From Heloderma charlesbogerti (Eukaryota > Chordata > Lepidosauria > Squamata > Helodermatidae), in contig JANEZZ010001477.1 in assembly GCA_026122225.1 (NCBI GenBank), forward strand, positions 310,001 to 374,000: 64,000 nucleotides of DNA, read 5' to 3'. This document shows positions 9,576 to 22,424 of this stretch, in pieces. The stretch's first letter is position 1. Every line of letters starts with the position of its first letter. Both the position numbers and the translations under genes were made by a program. The notes below the pieces were generated by a model. The model did not search any database. It was not told the origin of the DNA and saw only the letters and a list, made by a program, of their open reading frames with translations.

Positions 9576-12126
9576 ACAACAAATATCAAATCACTAGTTC
9601 TCTTGATTGCTGATAAACGTTCTATCAATTAACATCTCAGAATGAAGGCAAATAAAATGACCAGTCTTTAAAGATTAAGGTCAAATCATTGAACCTTGAT
9701 GCTTGGTGTATCCTTCTTGTTAATGTCTGGGGTTAGTGGTTATCTTCTTGATATCCGTCTTCACCTTATATATTGCCTGTGCAAAGCATTCTATTAACTT
9801 GATTACTCCTGTCAGGAGTATATAGATGACCAAACATATTGTAGCAGCGAGCAGCAGATAAATATTAATACAACAGGGCATGCCAGCAACATGCTACACC
9901 ATTGGTGGTAATGGGATGGCAATGGCATCATACGCACAACCATTCTTCATTGGAGGGAATTAATACCTCTAGGATTCAGTCTTTGAAGGGGGCGGGGCAT
10001 GTCTAGAAGTAGCCCCTCTCTTTAACTTCAGTATGATGCTCACCGTGGTAATCGTACTGTTGTGTACAATTATTTCCCTCCTATTTCAAAGAAGACATGC
10101 CACCAATATCACCAGTGTTATTTCCTTAGTTAGGCCCGTACAATTTGTGACCCACTAAGCTGATCACATCCCACCAACCATGCATGGTAGCCTATCAGGG
10201 GCCTTAGAAGCCTCTTTTTTACCAGGGTGATTGCAAAACACACAAGAAGAAGGAAGAGGAGAAGGAGGAGGTGGTCAGGCCTTAATCCCTGTTTGGTAGG
10301 TTACATTCAGCTTGGTAGTCGCAAGATGTTTACACCTTCCCTTAACTCAGGGGTGGGCAACTTTGGGGGATACAGGGGCCATGTTTGAGTCCCCCCTCCC
10401 CCCTGGCCCCTGAGGGCTGCACTCCTGTTGCTGCTGAATTTGGAGAAAGTAGCAGCAAAAAACACACACACAGTGATTTGTGGTCAAATTTGTAAACAGA
10501 ATTTGTAAAACAGGAAAATGTAGCTTAATTTTTTTGCTGCTACCACTATGAGTTTCAGCACAGGGTGGGGTGGGCGCACAAGTGACCTGCAGGCCAGGTG
10601 TTAACTACTGGCAGTATTTGATCATGTAAATATAACCTCAGAATTTTACATATGGGTGTCATGGCACCAGCTTCAGGGTCTTCCTATAGGGCTGAATGAT
10701 ATGATACCAGTTTAAACATACTGACTCAGATTACTATCCAGAGTTTTGCATGCATAGTATCCATGCACACAATGGGATTTACTGAACAATTCTGTTTCAA
10801 TGGTTTTCCCATCCAGGGCCAGCCCTAACATTAGGCAGAGTGAGGCAGCTGCCTCAGGCAGCATACAGTGGGAGGTAGGGGGGCAGCAGCACCCTTGCCG
10901 TTGCCCCTGAGCCCCCTAATCTAGCCTGCCTTGCATCCCCTAAGTTAGTTTGCTGCTCTCCTGTTGCCAGCGTTGAAATAAGATTCAAATGCTAGTTTTG
11001 CTGGATAATGCATGTGGTCCCATCTTGTCCTTCATCTCAGGCAGCAAAATGTCTTGGGCTTGTCCTGTCCCAGAAACAGCAATCTTTTTTTCTTTTTTAA
11101 TTGCTCCAAAGTCAATTGATTCTGCATAGTTTTTGGCAAAGGGAGGAAGTGAAGAGGTTTGGTCATCCCTGCTGTTCATATGCAGAGCATGTACTGGAAT
11201 TTGACACCAGAACCTAATGACAAAATGTGTCACAAGAAGTGGCCCTCAGAATTATGATTAACGCAGTTCTGTTCCAATCACCGTCATGGGAACAAGGCTT
11301 ATCTTCTCAGTTATGATGCCCTTATCAAAGGTATAATAGAGGAAAGGAGCCTCCTGGTAGTTCATTCAAAGGTCAGTTCACTGGCTTTATCCTGTCTTCC
11401 TTTACTAGATGAAAGACATAACATATTTGTAGGAAATCCATTTTCTAGAAGTTTCAGAATTCTTTCAGTGCATGGAGTGGGCAGGGGTGGTGGGGATGCA
11501 TGTTGGCCCCACTCTCACCTGTCACAAATTCATTGGATGGTTAAGTCAAAGCTAGGGTGGCCATGTGTCCTCTTTTACAGAGGATAGTCCTCTACTTGTA
11601 GGGCTGTTCAGGCCTAGTCCGGTTTAAAGATAAAGAGCCACCAGAAGGCAGGGCTGGGCCTTGAAGTTGCCCATTAGCAGCACCAGGACATCAGACTGAA
11701 AAAGGCACACAGGTCATCTGGTCACAGTCATCCCCACTATACTGGGACGTATTGTATTTCTATTTAAATTATAAGAATCATTTCTAAATTTGCATCTATA
11801 TTAAAAAAAATAGCATATGCAAATATTATGCAAAGCAGTATCCTCTTTTTAGGTGATACGTTTGTTTTTTGGTGATTCATAAGTGGCCACCCTAGCCAAA
11901 GCTTGTATGTGTAGATCTATATGCATATTGGGGTTCTCTCTATGCAATCAGGAACGCTGCTTTTTCAGGGTTCCCAGCCACATGGAGAGAGACCCACTGT
12001 TGTACATTGCTACATGTGGAGGCTCTATTTCAACCTTTAGTGAATGTGTAGAGGTTGGAAGTGGGGACAGTGCACGCAGGCCCAGGCCCACCCCACCCCA
12101 CCCCAAAGGTGTACAAAGATCATCTA
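9576..12126. other. Old sequence with hAT scraps
   Basis: No gene supported. CAGGGGTGGGCAAC at about 10349 is a typical end of reptile hAT non-autonomous elements; the matching 3' end was not found (possible extent to about 10600). The remainder has no recognised repeat. Confidence 0.4.
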
Positions 12127-12470
12127 AAAAGAGTGTAAGTCTGACTGCAGAAAGGCCTCCTGTGTTGTGGCATCCAGGCTGTGGAATTCCTTGGCCCAGG
12201 AAATCCATCTGGACCCCTCCCTCTTGGCATTCTGACACCAGCTAAAAATGTTTTTGTTCCGTTAGGCCTTCAGCCCGACCAGTGTTTGAACTTGTTTCTT
12301 GGCTCTCTCACTAATGCTGATTTTGTCTGCTGCTCCTGTCTGTCTGTGTATAATTCCTTTTATAATATAAGCGCTTTTATTAATTGCTGGTGTTAGCCAT
12401 CTTGGGTGCTTCAATTTGAAATGGAAAGGCAGGATATAAATGGCTCAAATGAGTAAATAAGAAAAACATA
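12127..12470 (+). mobile_element. L2 LINE 3' end
   Basis: The translated words FWHPGC / GIPW and a downstream run resembling LP..SIW.PPS match the conserved C-terminal part of squamate L2 ORF2. An untranslated tail follows, ending ATATAAATGGCTCAAATGAG then AAATAAG. The frame is broken. It is in plus orientation and 5'-truncated. Confidence 0.55.
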
Positions 12471-12718
12471 ACTTCTAGTCAAGGACAAGTAAGGCCCAGG
12501 CCCAAGTAGGACCCTGGGTCTAATCTGGCCTGCAAATAACTGCCAGGTGGCCCACTCCTCGTTCTTGCCCTTCAAAAGGTGACATCTTATGAACCCAGCA
12601 CATCTGCTTATGGCTGACTGTGAGAGGGACACAGGCTTGCCAGAAACATATGTGTACATACCCATGTATGTACATGTGTCTCCTTCCCCTTCCCATTCAT
12701 AGCACAGGCCATGTGACA

Positions 12719-13247
12719 ATGTAGGACAGAGATGGGGAACCTCTGGCCTGAAGGCTGAATTTGGCCTGCCAGGCCTCCCCATCTAGCCCGCAAAAGCCTC
12801 CAGGCAGGCCCCTCCCCGAAGCGCCTGCCTCCTGAGAGAAGGGAGCAGGGGCGAGAGAGCTGCTCCCAATGGGGCGGCCGCCTCAAGGAGTGCTTTGAGG
12901 GTTGCTGCCTCAAGGGGCCAGGAGAACCTTGAGCTGGGGGCTCATGACTGAGCAGCCACCTCAAGGAGTGCTCCTTGAGCCAATGGTTCCATTGGCTTCT
13001 CTCCCTCCTCATGTTTCCTGTTGGAAAAGGCCAGCAGTAAGGGAAGCTGGCTCAGTGTGTGTCTGCTGTGTGCATGTGTGTGTAAGGGGTCCAGGCAAGT
13101 ACATCAGGGGGGCACATGCCAGAAGTAGGTGTGGTCCCACACACTTTGGGCTGTGCCCCCCACTACTGGCATGTGATCCCCGATGTGTTTGCCTGGAGCC
13201 TATTCAACCCATGGGCTGGAAAATGATCTCCCACCCATGAGGTAGAA
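12719..13247. mobile_element. hAT-like non-autonomous element
   Basis: Starts CAGAGATGGGGAACCTCTGG at 12727 and ends ...TCTCCCACCCATG at 13239. Candidate 8-bp duplication ATGTAGGA (12719-12726) versus AGGTAGAA (13240-13247), 6 of 8. The interior contains repeated CCTCAAGGAGTGCT words in both orientations. No transposase. Confidence 0.6.
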
Positions 13248-14340
13248 CTTAAAGGGTGGATATTACTAAGCTGTAAGCCAAACATGCCTGACTTTTATTT
13301 TCAGCTGGTGGTATAGGAGTGTCACATCTGAATGCGAACTTATGATGGGAATTGGCACAGGCTGTAGCTGTGCACCTAGCTAGTACAGGGATGTGTGACA
13401 CTGGGAACTCTGTTATGTTTGAGCCCAACAGGATTTTGCAGGGTTTCTGTTCTGGTAAGAGGCAGCTGACTGTAGCAGATTTTTTTTTTCTGATTCCAGA
13501 AATGTCTTGCACATTTTTTCAGGTCCTGCCATTTGCATAATTGGAAAATTGCACAAATTGTTTTTTCTTTTTCTTTTTTGTGGATCTTGAAATTTGCCCA
13601 ATTTTTTAAAAAAACATTGCCCCAGCCTTTTGCAAGTGCGCAAGAGTGGAGATTCATATGTCCAATATATGTAGTCTTGCCTTGTCATTTTGCTGTGTGT
13701 TTCAGCTGTCACTGGGAACACCAAAGTGGAGTAGGTAACATACAAGGAAAATGACAAGGTGAGCCTGCATATAGACTAGTTTGCACACAGTTGAAAAGGA
13801 CCAGTTGGGTGGGTGGGGAATAATAGTAAAACAAAGGAGGAACCCATTTGCGCAACTCAGAAGCACCAGGGGGAAATGTGAACAAAATAAGTGCACAAAG
13901 GAGGTGGGGACAATATCTCCCACTTGGCAATGTAATCCTCTTGCTATTAAGTGCTGAACTGATGTTAGTGTTCTCCTCCCTTTCAACATTTCCCCAAGTC
14001 TCCAGCAAGTCCAGAACGGGTGTTAGAGTGATGAAGCAAGCTGGGAGATCACTACAATGCAAGTACGTGATCAGCATTGAGCCTACATAGTGGTGTGAAG
14101 GCAGTGAGGAAATGCTGCTTTGTTGCCTCCATTGCATCCTCCCTATGCCAATCACCAGAGCTTTTCTGGGTGGTTCAGGGCCTATTACACCCTGGCCCAA
14201 AGAAGGCTGTTGCTTGGTGGCCTGCTGTGATTTATTTGCTCGTTATTTTGAGGATAAAATTATTTGCATTCGTTGGGACTTTGACTCCACTATTTAGCAG
14301 ATCAGTCTCATAAGGTGTCCAGAGTACTGTCTGGTCCAGT
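13248..14340. other. No feature recognised
   Basis: Unique-looking sequence. No supported gene or repeat. Confidence 0.45.
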
Positions 14341-14344
14341 ATCA

Positions 14345-14660
14345 TTGGATGAGTTTCAGTCAGTATGGATCAAGGATGCAGACAAGATGCTTGGATGGGT
14401 ACAGGCAACCACTTGGATGTTGGATCCTTGCCCTTTGTGGCTGGTGAAAATGAGCAGGAAAGGGACAGCCAGTTGGGCCAGAAGGTGATAAATGCCTCCT
14501 CAAGAGAGGGAGTGGTTCTGAACAATCTGAAAGAGGCAGATTGGATCTGGAAGACCTGAACAATTTTAGGCCATTTGCGCAGGTCTGTTTCCTCAGCAAA
14601 GTCCTTGAATGAGTGGTTGCTGACCAGATCCAGGCACTCTTGGAAGATGAATAAAAACAA
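14345..14660 (+). pseudogene. L2 LINE reverse transcriptase fragment
   Basis: The plus strand translates, with frameshifts, to words such as LDPCPLWL, SREGVVLNNLKEA, TILG, SKVLEWVVADQIQALLED. This parallels the minus-strand L2 at 26604-27818 (SLREGVVPAALKEA, GKVLERVVVGHLQALLNE). It covers the N-terminal fingers of the reverse transcriptase only, is truncated on both sides and cannot be functional. Confidence 0.7.
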
Positions 14661-14924
14661 TCTTTGGAGTTGAGGAGCAGAGTAAAAATGTTCAAAACAA
14701 ACATGCAACATTTTAACTTGAACCCTAAACCCTTGCAGGACTGGGTTTTGGCAGCTCTCTCTTGAGAGGGAGTTCCCCAAATGAGAAAGTTCCTGCTCCA
14801 AGACCTCATCATCATAGATTTTACCTCACACACAGGCAGATAGTGTAGCTATTAATAAGTAGTAGGGAAGGGAGAGAGGAATCCACAAGGAAAAATATGC
14901 TCTCTAACATAGGCTGGGACCACA

Positions 14925-15429
14925 TTTAGAAGGAGGTATGGCTGAGAATTTTGTTTCAGTTCGGTTTTGATAAAGAGTTTACCAAAACTCACACATTCCT
15001 CCAAAAATGGGAACAACGAACTTGAGATTTAGAGTATTTGAATGTGGGAGAAACCAAAACTGATAGATTAGTCCATCCAGGGCTTTGAGTGCTTAGCTCT
15101 TAATAGTCTGGCTGTGAGTTCCTGTGTATATCAACCATGTTAGTGCTTAACTAGAGTCACTACCTCTGTTTTTCTGACAAAATCCTTTTTTAAAAATAGC
15201 TATATGGAAGGCAGGCACACCATGGTCATCTCCATGCTGGGGAAAGTTGTATCTATTGAATTTGGCTGTTGCAGATGGGTGAGCATTTCTTTTCAGTTCA
15301 TTTTTTATACTAAGTTATCCACCTTCACACAAAGTTCTTCATAGTTCAGAGAAAAAAACTTGAAGGTGAAAAGAAAATTGAATATGGGAGAAAGTGAAAC
15401 GGACAGATTTGCCCATCCCCATTTAGAAG
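14925..15429. mobile_element. hAT-like element, GCTGAGAATTTTGTTT family (copy A)
   Basis: Element 14933-15421 flanked by a perfect 8-bp duplication TTTAGAAG (14925-14932 and 15422-15429). Ends GAGGTATGG and CCATCCCCA are degenerate versions of TAGGGATGG / CCATCCCTA. The interior (GAAACCAAAACTGATAGATT, CATCCAGGGCTTTGAG, CTCCATGCTGGGGAAAGTTG) is shared with the interrupted copy at 26040-28311. No coding capacity. Confidence 0.8.
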
Positions 15430-15611
15430 TCAACAGGCAGCCACTGCAGCTATGGAACTCAGAAAGGAGGCAGTTAACACATTTGGCACCAGCTGCAGCT
15501 CCCAAAACATTTTCAAGGGCAGCCCCATGCTGCATATTGCCGCAGACAATCCTAGAGTTCGAGTCGGAATTTGGAAAACGTAGCCATGTCAGAGAACAAT
15601 AAAATGGTTAA
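15430..15611. other. Short unassigned stretch
   Basis: Nothing recognised between the transposon and the palindromic repeat that follows. Confidence 0.4.
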
Positions 15612-15740
15612 ATCAGGGATATGTGTCAGCTGGTGCCCACCTGATGTTGTGAACTCCAACTCCAACAATCCCCAGGCATTGGCCATGACTGACTGGTGAT
15701 GATGGGAGTTGTAGTCCAAAACATCTTGAGGGCACTGGCT
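15612..15740. repeat. Palindromic repeat, GGGAGTTGTAGTCCAAAACA family
   Basis: An inverted-repeat element with the diagnostic words TTGTGAACTCCAACTCCAAC and GATGGGAGTTGTAGTCCAAA, followed by GAGGGCACTGG. The same family is seen around 37285-37408, 41293-41413 and 54514-54627, with traces near 16995-17046, 43680-43760 and 53600-53690. It is a short foldback DNA repeat common in squamates. Confidence 0.65.
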
Positions 15741-17920
15741 TGCCTATTCACTGGGTTAACTGATAGGATTTCATGAAATGCCACCTAAGCTAGTGATGAA
15801 AGAGGGAAAGAGGCTTGATAGCAGCTGAATTTCCCTTATAAGAGAAGCCTGCTTTGCTCATTTTAATAATGACAATGTGCCCAACATAAACTGAGGCAGT
15901 CTGGTCTGGAAGTGCTCATTCCATGGAAAAATGGCTTAAAGTGCTTTTTATGGGAATCCTCCCTCAGGTTAGAAATCTTTTCAGGATCACTTAAAATAAA
16001 AACAACCCCCCCCCCCAAGGCACAGAGTTAAAGCCTAATCCTATCTACGGCCTGATCAAACATTAACCTGCCATTCTAAAAGTGGAAAGCAGAGGTTCCT
16101 GCCAGGAGGAGCTGGTGAGGGCAGGGTTCCATGAATCATTCAACCAGCTCACAGGCTCATTATCCAAAGAAAGCCCTTGGCAAACTGACACAGAGGAGGG
16201 CGGTGGGGATGCAAGAAAGGCGGAAGAGGGAACGTGACTCATTTCTCCAGCAGTTACCTTCAGGTTATGGAAACTGTTGTCAGGGAGAGCAGAAGTAGGC
16301 CATAATGCATTAACTAGAGCAAGGAAAGCACGGATGTTGTTATAACGGGGCGTGTGAGAACAAACACGGAGGAAGGTGAGACGCAGGACATGTGCCGGGT
16401 CCATTCCAGTTAATGTGTCTCCCATAATATCTGATTTCCGCACCCCCATAAAATGCCAGGAGGAAATGAGTTAATTGGGATTAGGGGGCCACTGTGTTTC
16501 CAATACTGAATTCCAGCTGAGATTCAAGAGCCACCAGCCACCTGTGCCCAGGCCGATTTCGAGATGCAGCTTTGATGCATTCAGGGGCAGGATCAGCAGC
16601 GACAGCACTATGTGGAGCACATCTCCATTTTCTTGGACTTTATGGTCTTATAGGGCCCTTCCAACCCTACTATTCTACGATATCATTCCATGATTCTTTC
16701 TCAGGACAGGTTTACCTAATTAGTGCTGAAGACCCTGGCATTCTGGGGTAATAAAGCGAGAATTTCATACTAATGAAATGGCATCACACTCTATGGTTTC
16801 CTCCTCTCCCATGGAAGGTGTGTGTGGGGTGGGGAAGGTTGAAATCATTTTACCTTATTTAAAATAATTTAATTATAGAAACCCTTCATGCTGGCCATTC
16901 CCTAGTTTTGAAGCTAAGTTTTCAAATGATTCTGGATAGCTGTTTAACTTTATCACATCAACCTATCTTACAGTAACAACAACAACAAGAACAACAGAGA
17001 GTTGCAGTCCAACGCCTCTGAAGGACACCAGGTTGGGGAAGGCCAATCTAATGGAATAAGAAGAGTTTCAAAGCCCATCTAAAAATGAGGAAAGAGAAGG
17101 CTTGGTGGAATTCCCTGTGGGGAAAGTTCCCCAAAGTCATGATACCATCACCAAGAAGGCCTTGTCTCTGGTAGCTGCCAATCTGATCTTAACTAACGAT
17201 GAGCCAGAGAGCAGGTCCTCTGACGCTGATTGTAGGGCTTGGGAGGATTCATACGAGTGCAAGTGGTCCTTCAGGTAACCTTTGAATAAATCTTTGCTAA
17301 GATGCACACTCTGTGCATTGCTACACAAGCTAGCTGGTCTCTATCTTCATCCCAGAAACAAACATGGCGGGGGGGGGGGAGACTTCACATATTGCATTTG
17401 TTTAGGTGTCCATCTAAGTCTGCTTGTTTCTTTTTGATCTGAAAAAAGATTTCCATGATTGCAAGAATAAACTGTAGGACAAGGTTTTGGAATGTCCCGC
17501 CCATGAGCTGGATCCAGCCCACAGAGTTTCCCCATTGGCCTGCGTATGCTCCTCTGGGGCCTCTTTCAGGGGTTTCTCAAGGTCCACCAGTTCTGGAGGA
17601 CCTGGTCTGGTGTAGCTTCCCTGGAGGTGCTAGGAGTGCCAGCGTCAGGATGATGCCCAGGGTTGTTGGACTCTGTAGTCTCAGAATTTCCATCTGAAGA
17701 GTCATCCTGGCCTGTGTTAGGTATGACAGCTGGGAACCAGACGTTAATTAACCCAGCAGATCCTCCACACACCCTAACCCACAACAACAGCATCCTTCAG
17801 TCTTAAATGATTGAACAATCTTGCGAGGGGGGGGGGACACAAGAAAAAGGGGGGTGAAGAAAAAGAGGACTAAAATACACCAGGGAAAGATATAGAGGAA
17901 AAGTGGGGAGAGGGAATTAT
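15741..17920. other. Mostly unrecognised; one repeat trace
   Basis: About 16995-17046 is a scrap of the ACACCAGGTTGGGGAAGGCC palindromic family. No gene, RNA or other clear element is seen. Confidence 0.4.
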
Positions 17921-17924
17921 GGAA

Positions 17925-18114
17925 GGGCCATTACTCAGTGGTAGAGCACATGCTTTGTATGCGCAGTAGATCCCATGTTCACTCCCTGGCATCTCTGGCT
18001 AAGTCTGGGAAGAGCCCTGCCTGAAACCCTGGAGAGCCACTGCAGTCAGTGTGGACACTCAGCTAGAAGGACCAATGGCCTGACTCAGTTTAAGGCAGTT
18101 TCCTCTGTTCCTAT
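17925..18114 (+). mobile_element. tRNA-derived SINE
   Basis: A short interspersed element with a tRNA-like head (CAGTGGTAGAGCACATGCTT as A box; GTTCACTCC as B box), then GAAACCCTGGAGAGCCACTG, CCTGACTCAGT and TAAGGCAGTTTCCT. This is a familiar squamate SINE body. Its last 8 bp (GTTCCTAT) were duplicated by the MITE inserted next to it. Confidence 0.8.
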
Positions 18115-18309
18115 CAGCGAAGGCTGGAGGCGCCGATGTCAGTGGGGTGGTGAATCCACTCCGGGTTTCAGTCAGAAGGAGTAAGAACTCTCAAGGAGCT
18201 ATCCAAGGTACAGATAGCTCCTTTAGAGTTCTGACTGGTTCTGACTGAAACCCAGAGCGGATTCACCGCCCCACTGACATCGGAGCCACCAGCCTCCGCT
18301 GGTTCCTAT
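18107..18309. mobile_element. Palindromic hAT-like MITE, CAGTGGAGGCTGG family (copy B)
   Basis: 187-bp element 18115-18301 with ends CAGCGAAGGCTGG and CCAGCCTCCGCTG and a perfect 8-bp duplication GTTCCTAT (18107-18114, 18302-18309). The two arms (GCCGATGTCAGTGGGG, GGGTTTCAGTCAGAA) are inverted copies separated by a short loop. It is the same family as 3913-4108 and inserted at the tail of the SINE. Confidence 0.9.
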
Positions 18310-19128
18310 GGCAACAAAGGACATCCATGAATCATAATTATATTCTGCTTTCACTCTTGCTATTCCAACAAATGCAAAAAATAATTTTAAAAAAGTCTTG
18401 CCATATGGAGGCAAAGCTGTCCGGAGTACTGCACCTGTTGAAGGCAATTTTTTTCCTGTTATGAAATAGTCCAATATAACATTAAGCAGTAATTCCAGTG
18501 AGGGGGACACCAATGTTTCCAGAGTTCTCAAAAGATCAGATCCGAAGTAGATGCTACAGCAGCAGGCCTGTGTCTCAGGACTGGGCTGCTGCTGAAAGCA
18601 TGATCGACTTGTTTATTTTAAAATACTTTTAGGGCCAGCTTTTAAGTGTAGAAGGCAGCTTACACATATTAAAAACCCAATGCAATGATAAAATGACAAG
18701 AATCAATAACACTAATAAGTGCTGCTAAATAAAAAACAAAACTACCAACCCAGAGAATATATTAAAAAAAATGCAGCTAAGAACTCATCAAGACAAAACA
18801 CAACTCAAGAGAAAGCCAGGGTGGGTCTTCAGAGCTCTGGCATGGCACAGAGCAGGAAGGCAGCGCAGGAAGGGGTAGAGGTTGGTTCTCAGGGAACCAA
18901 CCTCAAAACGACCTATCCTATGGCCATCTAGCTGCTGACTAGCAGCCATAGGATTGCGCCCTTAGTGTTGCAGCACCCACCTGCTGGGATTCACTCAGTA
19001 TTAACATCAGGCAGGCACTCACAGTTTTGATTTTCTGGAGCCTTTTTAAGATCTATCTCTTTAAGCAAGTCTTCCCTGTGGTGTAACCCAGCCAGTTATA
19101 ACTACAGTGTTAGTGTATGTTAGTGTAT
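18310..19128. other. Possible LINE tail, otherwise unrecognised
   Basis: About 18605-18850 (TTATTTTAAAATACTTTTAG, then A-rich sequence and AGAAAGCCAGGGTGGGTCTT) resembles a minus-strand L2 3' untranslated region. A foldback word AGCAGCCATAGGATTGCGCC at about 18944 resembles the end of the family at 39865-40275. No gene. Confidence 0.4.
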
Positions 19129-19152
19129 TATTATTATTATTATTATTATATT
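19129..19152. repeat. (ATT)n microsatellite
   Basis: Uninterrupted TTA/ATT triplets. Confidence 0.95.
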
Positions 19153-19246
19153 AACCACTTTCATAACTTCATTGGAAAGCAGTATACAAATCTGTGTGAT
19201 GAATGCATGAGGAGGCAGAAAACAGCATCATTCTGGGATTTATTTT

Positions 19247-20061
19247 CAGGGGGTGGGAAGGAACCTTTAAAAAAAAAATTCATGAGGGCCACATTCCCTC
19301 ATGGGTAACTTTTGAGGGCCTGCATGCCAGCACTGGGCAGGCCAAAGTCAGATACATTCTACATTCACATCCATAAATCCACACACTGCTCCCATTCACA
19401 CATATTCATGCACCCCTACATCCCCATTTATACTCATCACCACCATACACGCTCTCTCCCGCTTCTTCCTCTCTTTCTCACATACACCCCCCACCATCCA
19501 TTTATCCATCCACACTCCCCTCCCCCATCCATCCACCTCGTGCTCCAGTCAGGCTCCCACCCCTTCAAAATCATAAAGGAAACAAACCCAATTTCCACGA
19601 ATTTTCCAAGCATTTTCCTTCCCCTTCTGCAAGGCTCCCTTTCCCTCGCTTACGTCTCTTTAAAGTGCAATTTAGACCTGACCAAACAGGACTTCTTCCA
19701 GGCTTGCCTTGGCAGAAGGCCTCATTGGGCTTGGGCAAAGCGTTTGCAGGAGCACTTCTGAAAATGCCGAAGTGCAGTTGAGGATGACATCATGCCCTCA
19801 TGACAAGGCAAAACACCTCTGGAAAGAAGTGAGTGCTTCCTCTGAAAATCTGTGATGGCAACAGAGGAGCATGGTGGATCTGAGCAAATACTGCTGGCAG
19901 TGTTTGTTGCCCGGGACCATGGCAGGGCTGCCAAAGATGAGGAATATTAGGCTTAGTGAGTGGAGTGGGCCTGAGGAAAGGTGACAAGGGCTGGAAAAGA
20001 ACTGACAGACTGGACTGAAAAGGCCGGATCTGACCTGCAGGCTGGAGATTCCCCAGCCCTG
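19247..20061. mobile_element. hAT-like non-autonomous element
   Basis: Starts CAGGGGGTGGGAAGGAACCT and ends GATTCCCCAGCCCTG. The words GAGGGCCACATTCCCTCATG and GGCCTGCATGCCAGCACTGG are typical of squamate hAT non-autonomous elements. An exact 8-bp duplication is not clear. The 149-codon frame at 19312-19761 is low-complexity (His/Pro/Tyr) and not a gene. Confidence 0.6.
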
Positions 20062-20509
20062 ATTTACATCCTAATCCTAAACACATTTATTTAAGACATA
20101 CCCAACAAAGAGTCTAGTATTACCATAAAGACCAACTCATTTAGTGTGGCATATGCTTTTGTGGACTAGAGTCCACTACATCCTATTGATTTCAATGGGA
20201 CTTACTTCTAAACAAGTGTGCTTAGGATTGCAGGCATTCATTTTTACTCTGTCTAATCCTAAAGGAGCAGCAACAACACTGAATTTCTTCTCTGCTGCTT
20301 CCAGTTGTGGCATGTCTCTCAAATCAACTGAATTGGTAAAGTGGGGGCTCTCCAAAAACACCTCTGTTGCATTTGCTGATGGCTCAGTACCAATCCCAGC
20401 TTTGGTCAGCACTGACTATGTCATTGTTTTCTATGTTTTCTATTGCTTCCCTGATGAACCTCAGGGCTGCCTGACGCCCTGACCTACCTACAGGAAATAG
20501 AAGATTTCC
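20062..20509. other. Small repeat trace
   Basis: The word GATTTCAATGGGACTTACTT with CTTAGGATTGCA near 20177-20232 belongs to an abundant short squamate repeat. Nothing else is recognised. Confidence 0.4.
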
Positions 20510-20840
20510 TATAGGTAGGTCAGCCTGCTTACAAGGTGTGGCACAAGATGTGTTGATGATCATTAGCTTAGATGGCTTTATAGGGGGATGAGACAAATTC
20601 ATGGAGGATAAATCTATCAGTGCTACTGTTCATGATGGCTGTATGCAACCTTCAGCTTCAGAGGCAGGTGTGCATGCCACTGAATACCAGCCACTGGGGC
20701 AACAACAGGAGAGGGTTCTTGCCTCCATGTCCTTGCTTGTGGGCTTCCCAAAGCCATCAGATTAGCCACTGCGTGAAATGGGATGCTGAGAGAGAAAGGC
20801 CTTTAGTCCGATCCTGCAGGTCTCTCTTTATGTTCTTAAA
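20510..20840 (+). mobile_element. CR1-type LINE 3' end
   Basis: Parallels 8390-8583 plus 9366-9575 but without the insertion: GATGGCTTTATAGGGG, GACAAATTCATGGAGGATAA, CATGATGGCTGTATGC, TGTGGGCTTCCCAAAG, AGGCCTTTAGTCCGATCCTG and a final CTTTATGTTCTT. Plus orientation, 5'-truncated. Confidence 0.7.
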
Positions 20841-22367
20841 ATGCAGTTGGTCTATGAGACTGAAAGCACCATGAATCCATTTCAAGTAGAGCCCTATTCA
20901 GGGCTCAGCCACTGATCACTAGTAAAGCCCCATGGTTATATATTCAGTTTCTAAGGCCCAGGCACGAGATCCAGATCCTCACTCAGTACAGCCTAACATA
21001 GCTCTACTGACTTAGAAATGGTGCACCAATTCACACTGTTTCTCCATCTGCTCTTAGTCATAAGTGGGTCTAATGATTTTTTTTTTGCAGCTTGGTAGGT
21101 GGCCAACCTTAATTTCACAGTCGTTTACTGAGGACTCAGTTCAAAGGCTGGCCCATGATTTATACACTTTCTCTCTGATTAACAGACTTCTTATGTATCT
21201 CACATGATGCCTCTGCAGTTGGTACTATGAAGTTTCAGACTTTGATGTGTCTGGAGTCCTGCAGGGAATTTTTGTTGCCTTAAAGAACAAGGGAGACCTA
21301 GGAAAATCTGGGCAAGTTCCATCTTACTTATATCTGTGAATGCTGCTGTCTCCTCCTTCAGTGGTGCCATTTCTGTGCTTATGTATGCCACCTTCAGAAT
21401 TTATCCTGCCCAGAAGTAATTGAAAGAATGCATGGAGCCCCCCCCCCCACTGAAGGTCAGTTCTACCCTTGACCTTCACATGTTGAGCATGAAGATCTGA
21501 TGTAGGAATTCTCACATGTTTTTGCTGAATTCACTTATAATCCCCCATGTGATCAGGAACCCCAATTGTGCTGAGTTCCCAGTCCTATGGAGGAGTCTCA
21601 GTGGGTGCCGCTGACCACACAAATTTTTCCCCTTCAGATCTTCCCACTCAGTGAACCAAGGCTGAGGGTGAAGCCATTGGAGATTGTGGGCAGGGCCAGC
21701 ATAGGTGGGCTGCTCCTTCTCCATGTGTTCAGAAGTGTGGGGAAATAACTTCTGAAAGGAGCTATAGAGGGGGTTTAAGCAACATTTTGCCCATAGACAA
21801 ATTTCCTTCAAATTTCATGGCTGCTTAAGGACATTTCTGGAATTCAACCTTCTCCTAATAGTTTCACCGAAGTGGACTAGTTTCACAGTTCATGTTGTCG
21901 CTTCATTCTCACTCTTTCTCTCTCACACACATGACATGTGCACACTGGCAGTATGGGATTAGGCTACAGGGAACCAGCTCCAACACCACGTGAAGGGTGT
22001 TCAGTTCTAAGAAGGCTTCCTCCTTCTCAGAGGCATCATGGTACCTCTTCAAGAGTTCACACACCCATGTTTGTCTAATGCTGTGTCATTCTGAGGTGCA
22101 ACTCATGCATTTCAAAGGTTTTGTTTGCGCTCCACTTTGCACTACTTTTTGAAATCCTGAATCACCCTTTACCAAACACCATGAGACACATGCATTCATT
22201 TTGCTGTTGAAAATTACTGGGGAAAGTCCAAGCATGAAGGAAGAAGAAAATGACCGTTTTCTTGAAATGTAATGCTGCTTCAAATAACAGGTTAAAACAG
22301 CACATAGAAAAGTCACTTCCTTGATGAATCATCAATGATTCCTGTACAATAGCTGTTCAAAGTCCAC
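20841..22367. other. No feature recognised
   Basis: Unique-looking sequence. No supported gene or repeat. Confidence 0.45.
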
Positions 22368-22418
<51 letters not shown>

Positions 22419-22420
22419 CA
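22368..22420. repeat. (GATA)n microsatellite, left array
   Basis: About 13 GATA units. The last units are interrupted (GACAGACGTTAGAT). Confidence 0.95.
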
Positions 22421-22424
22421 GACG

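Noticed and set aside
19312..19761. 149-codon His/Pro/Tyr-rich frame
   Set aside because: Derived from CACA/CATC-rich low-complexity sequence within a hAT-like element.
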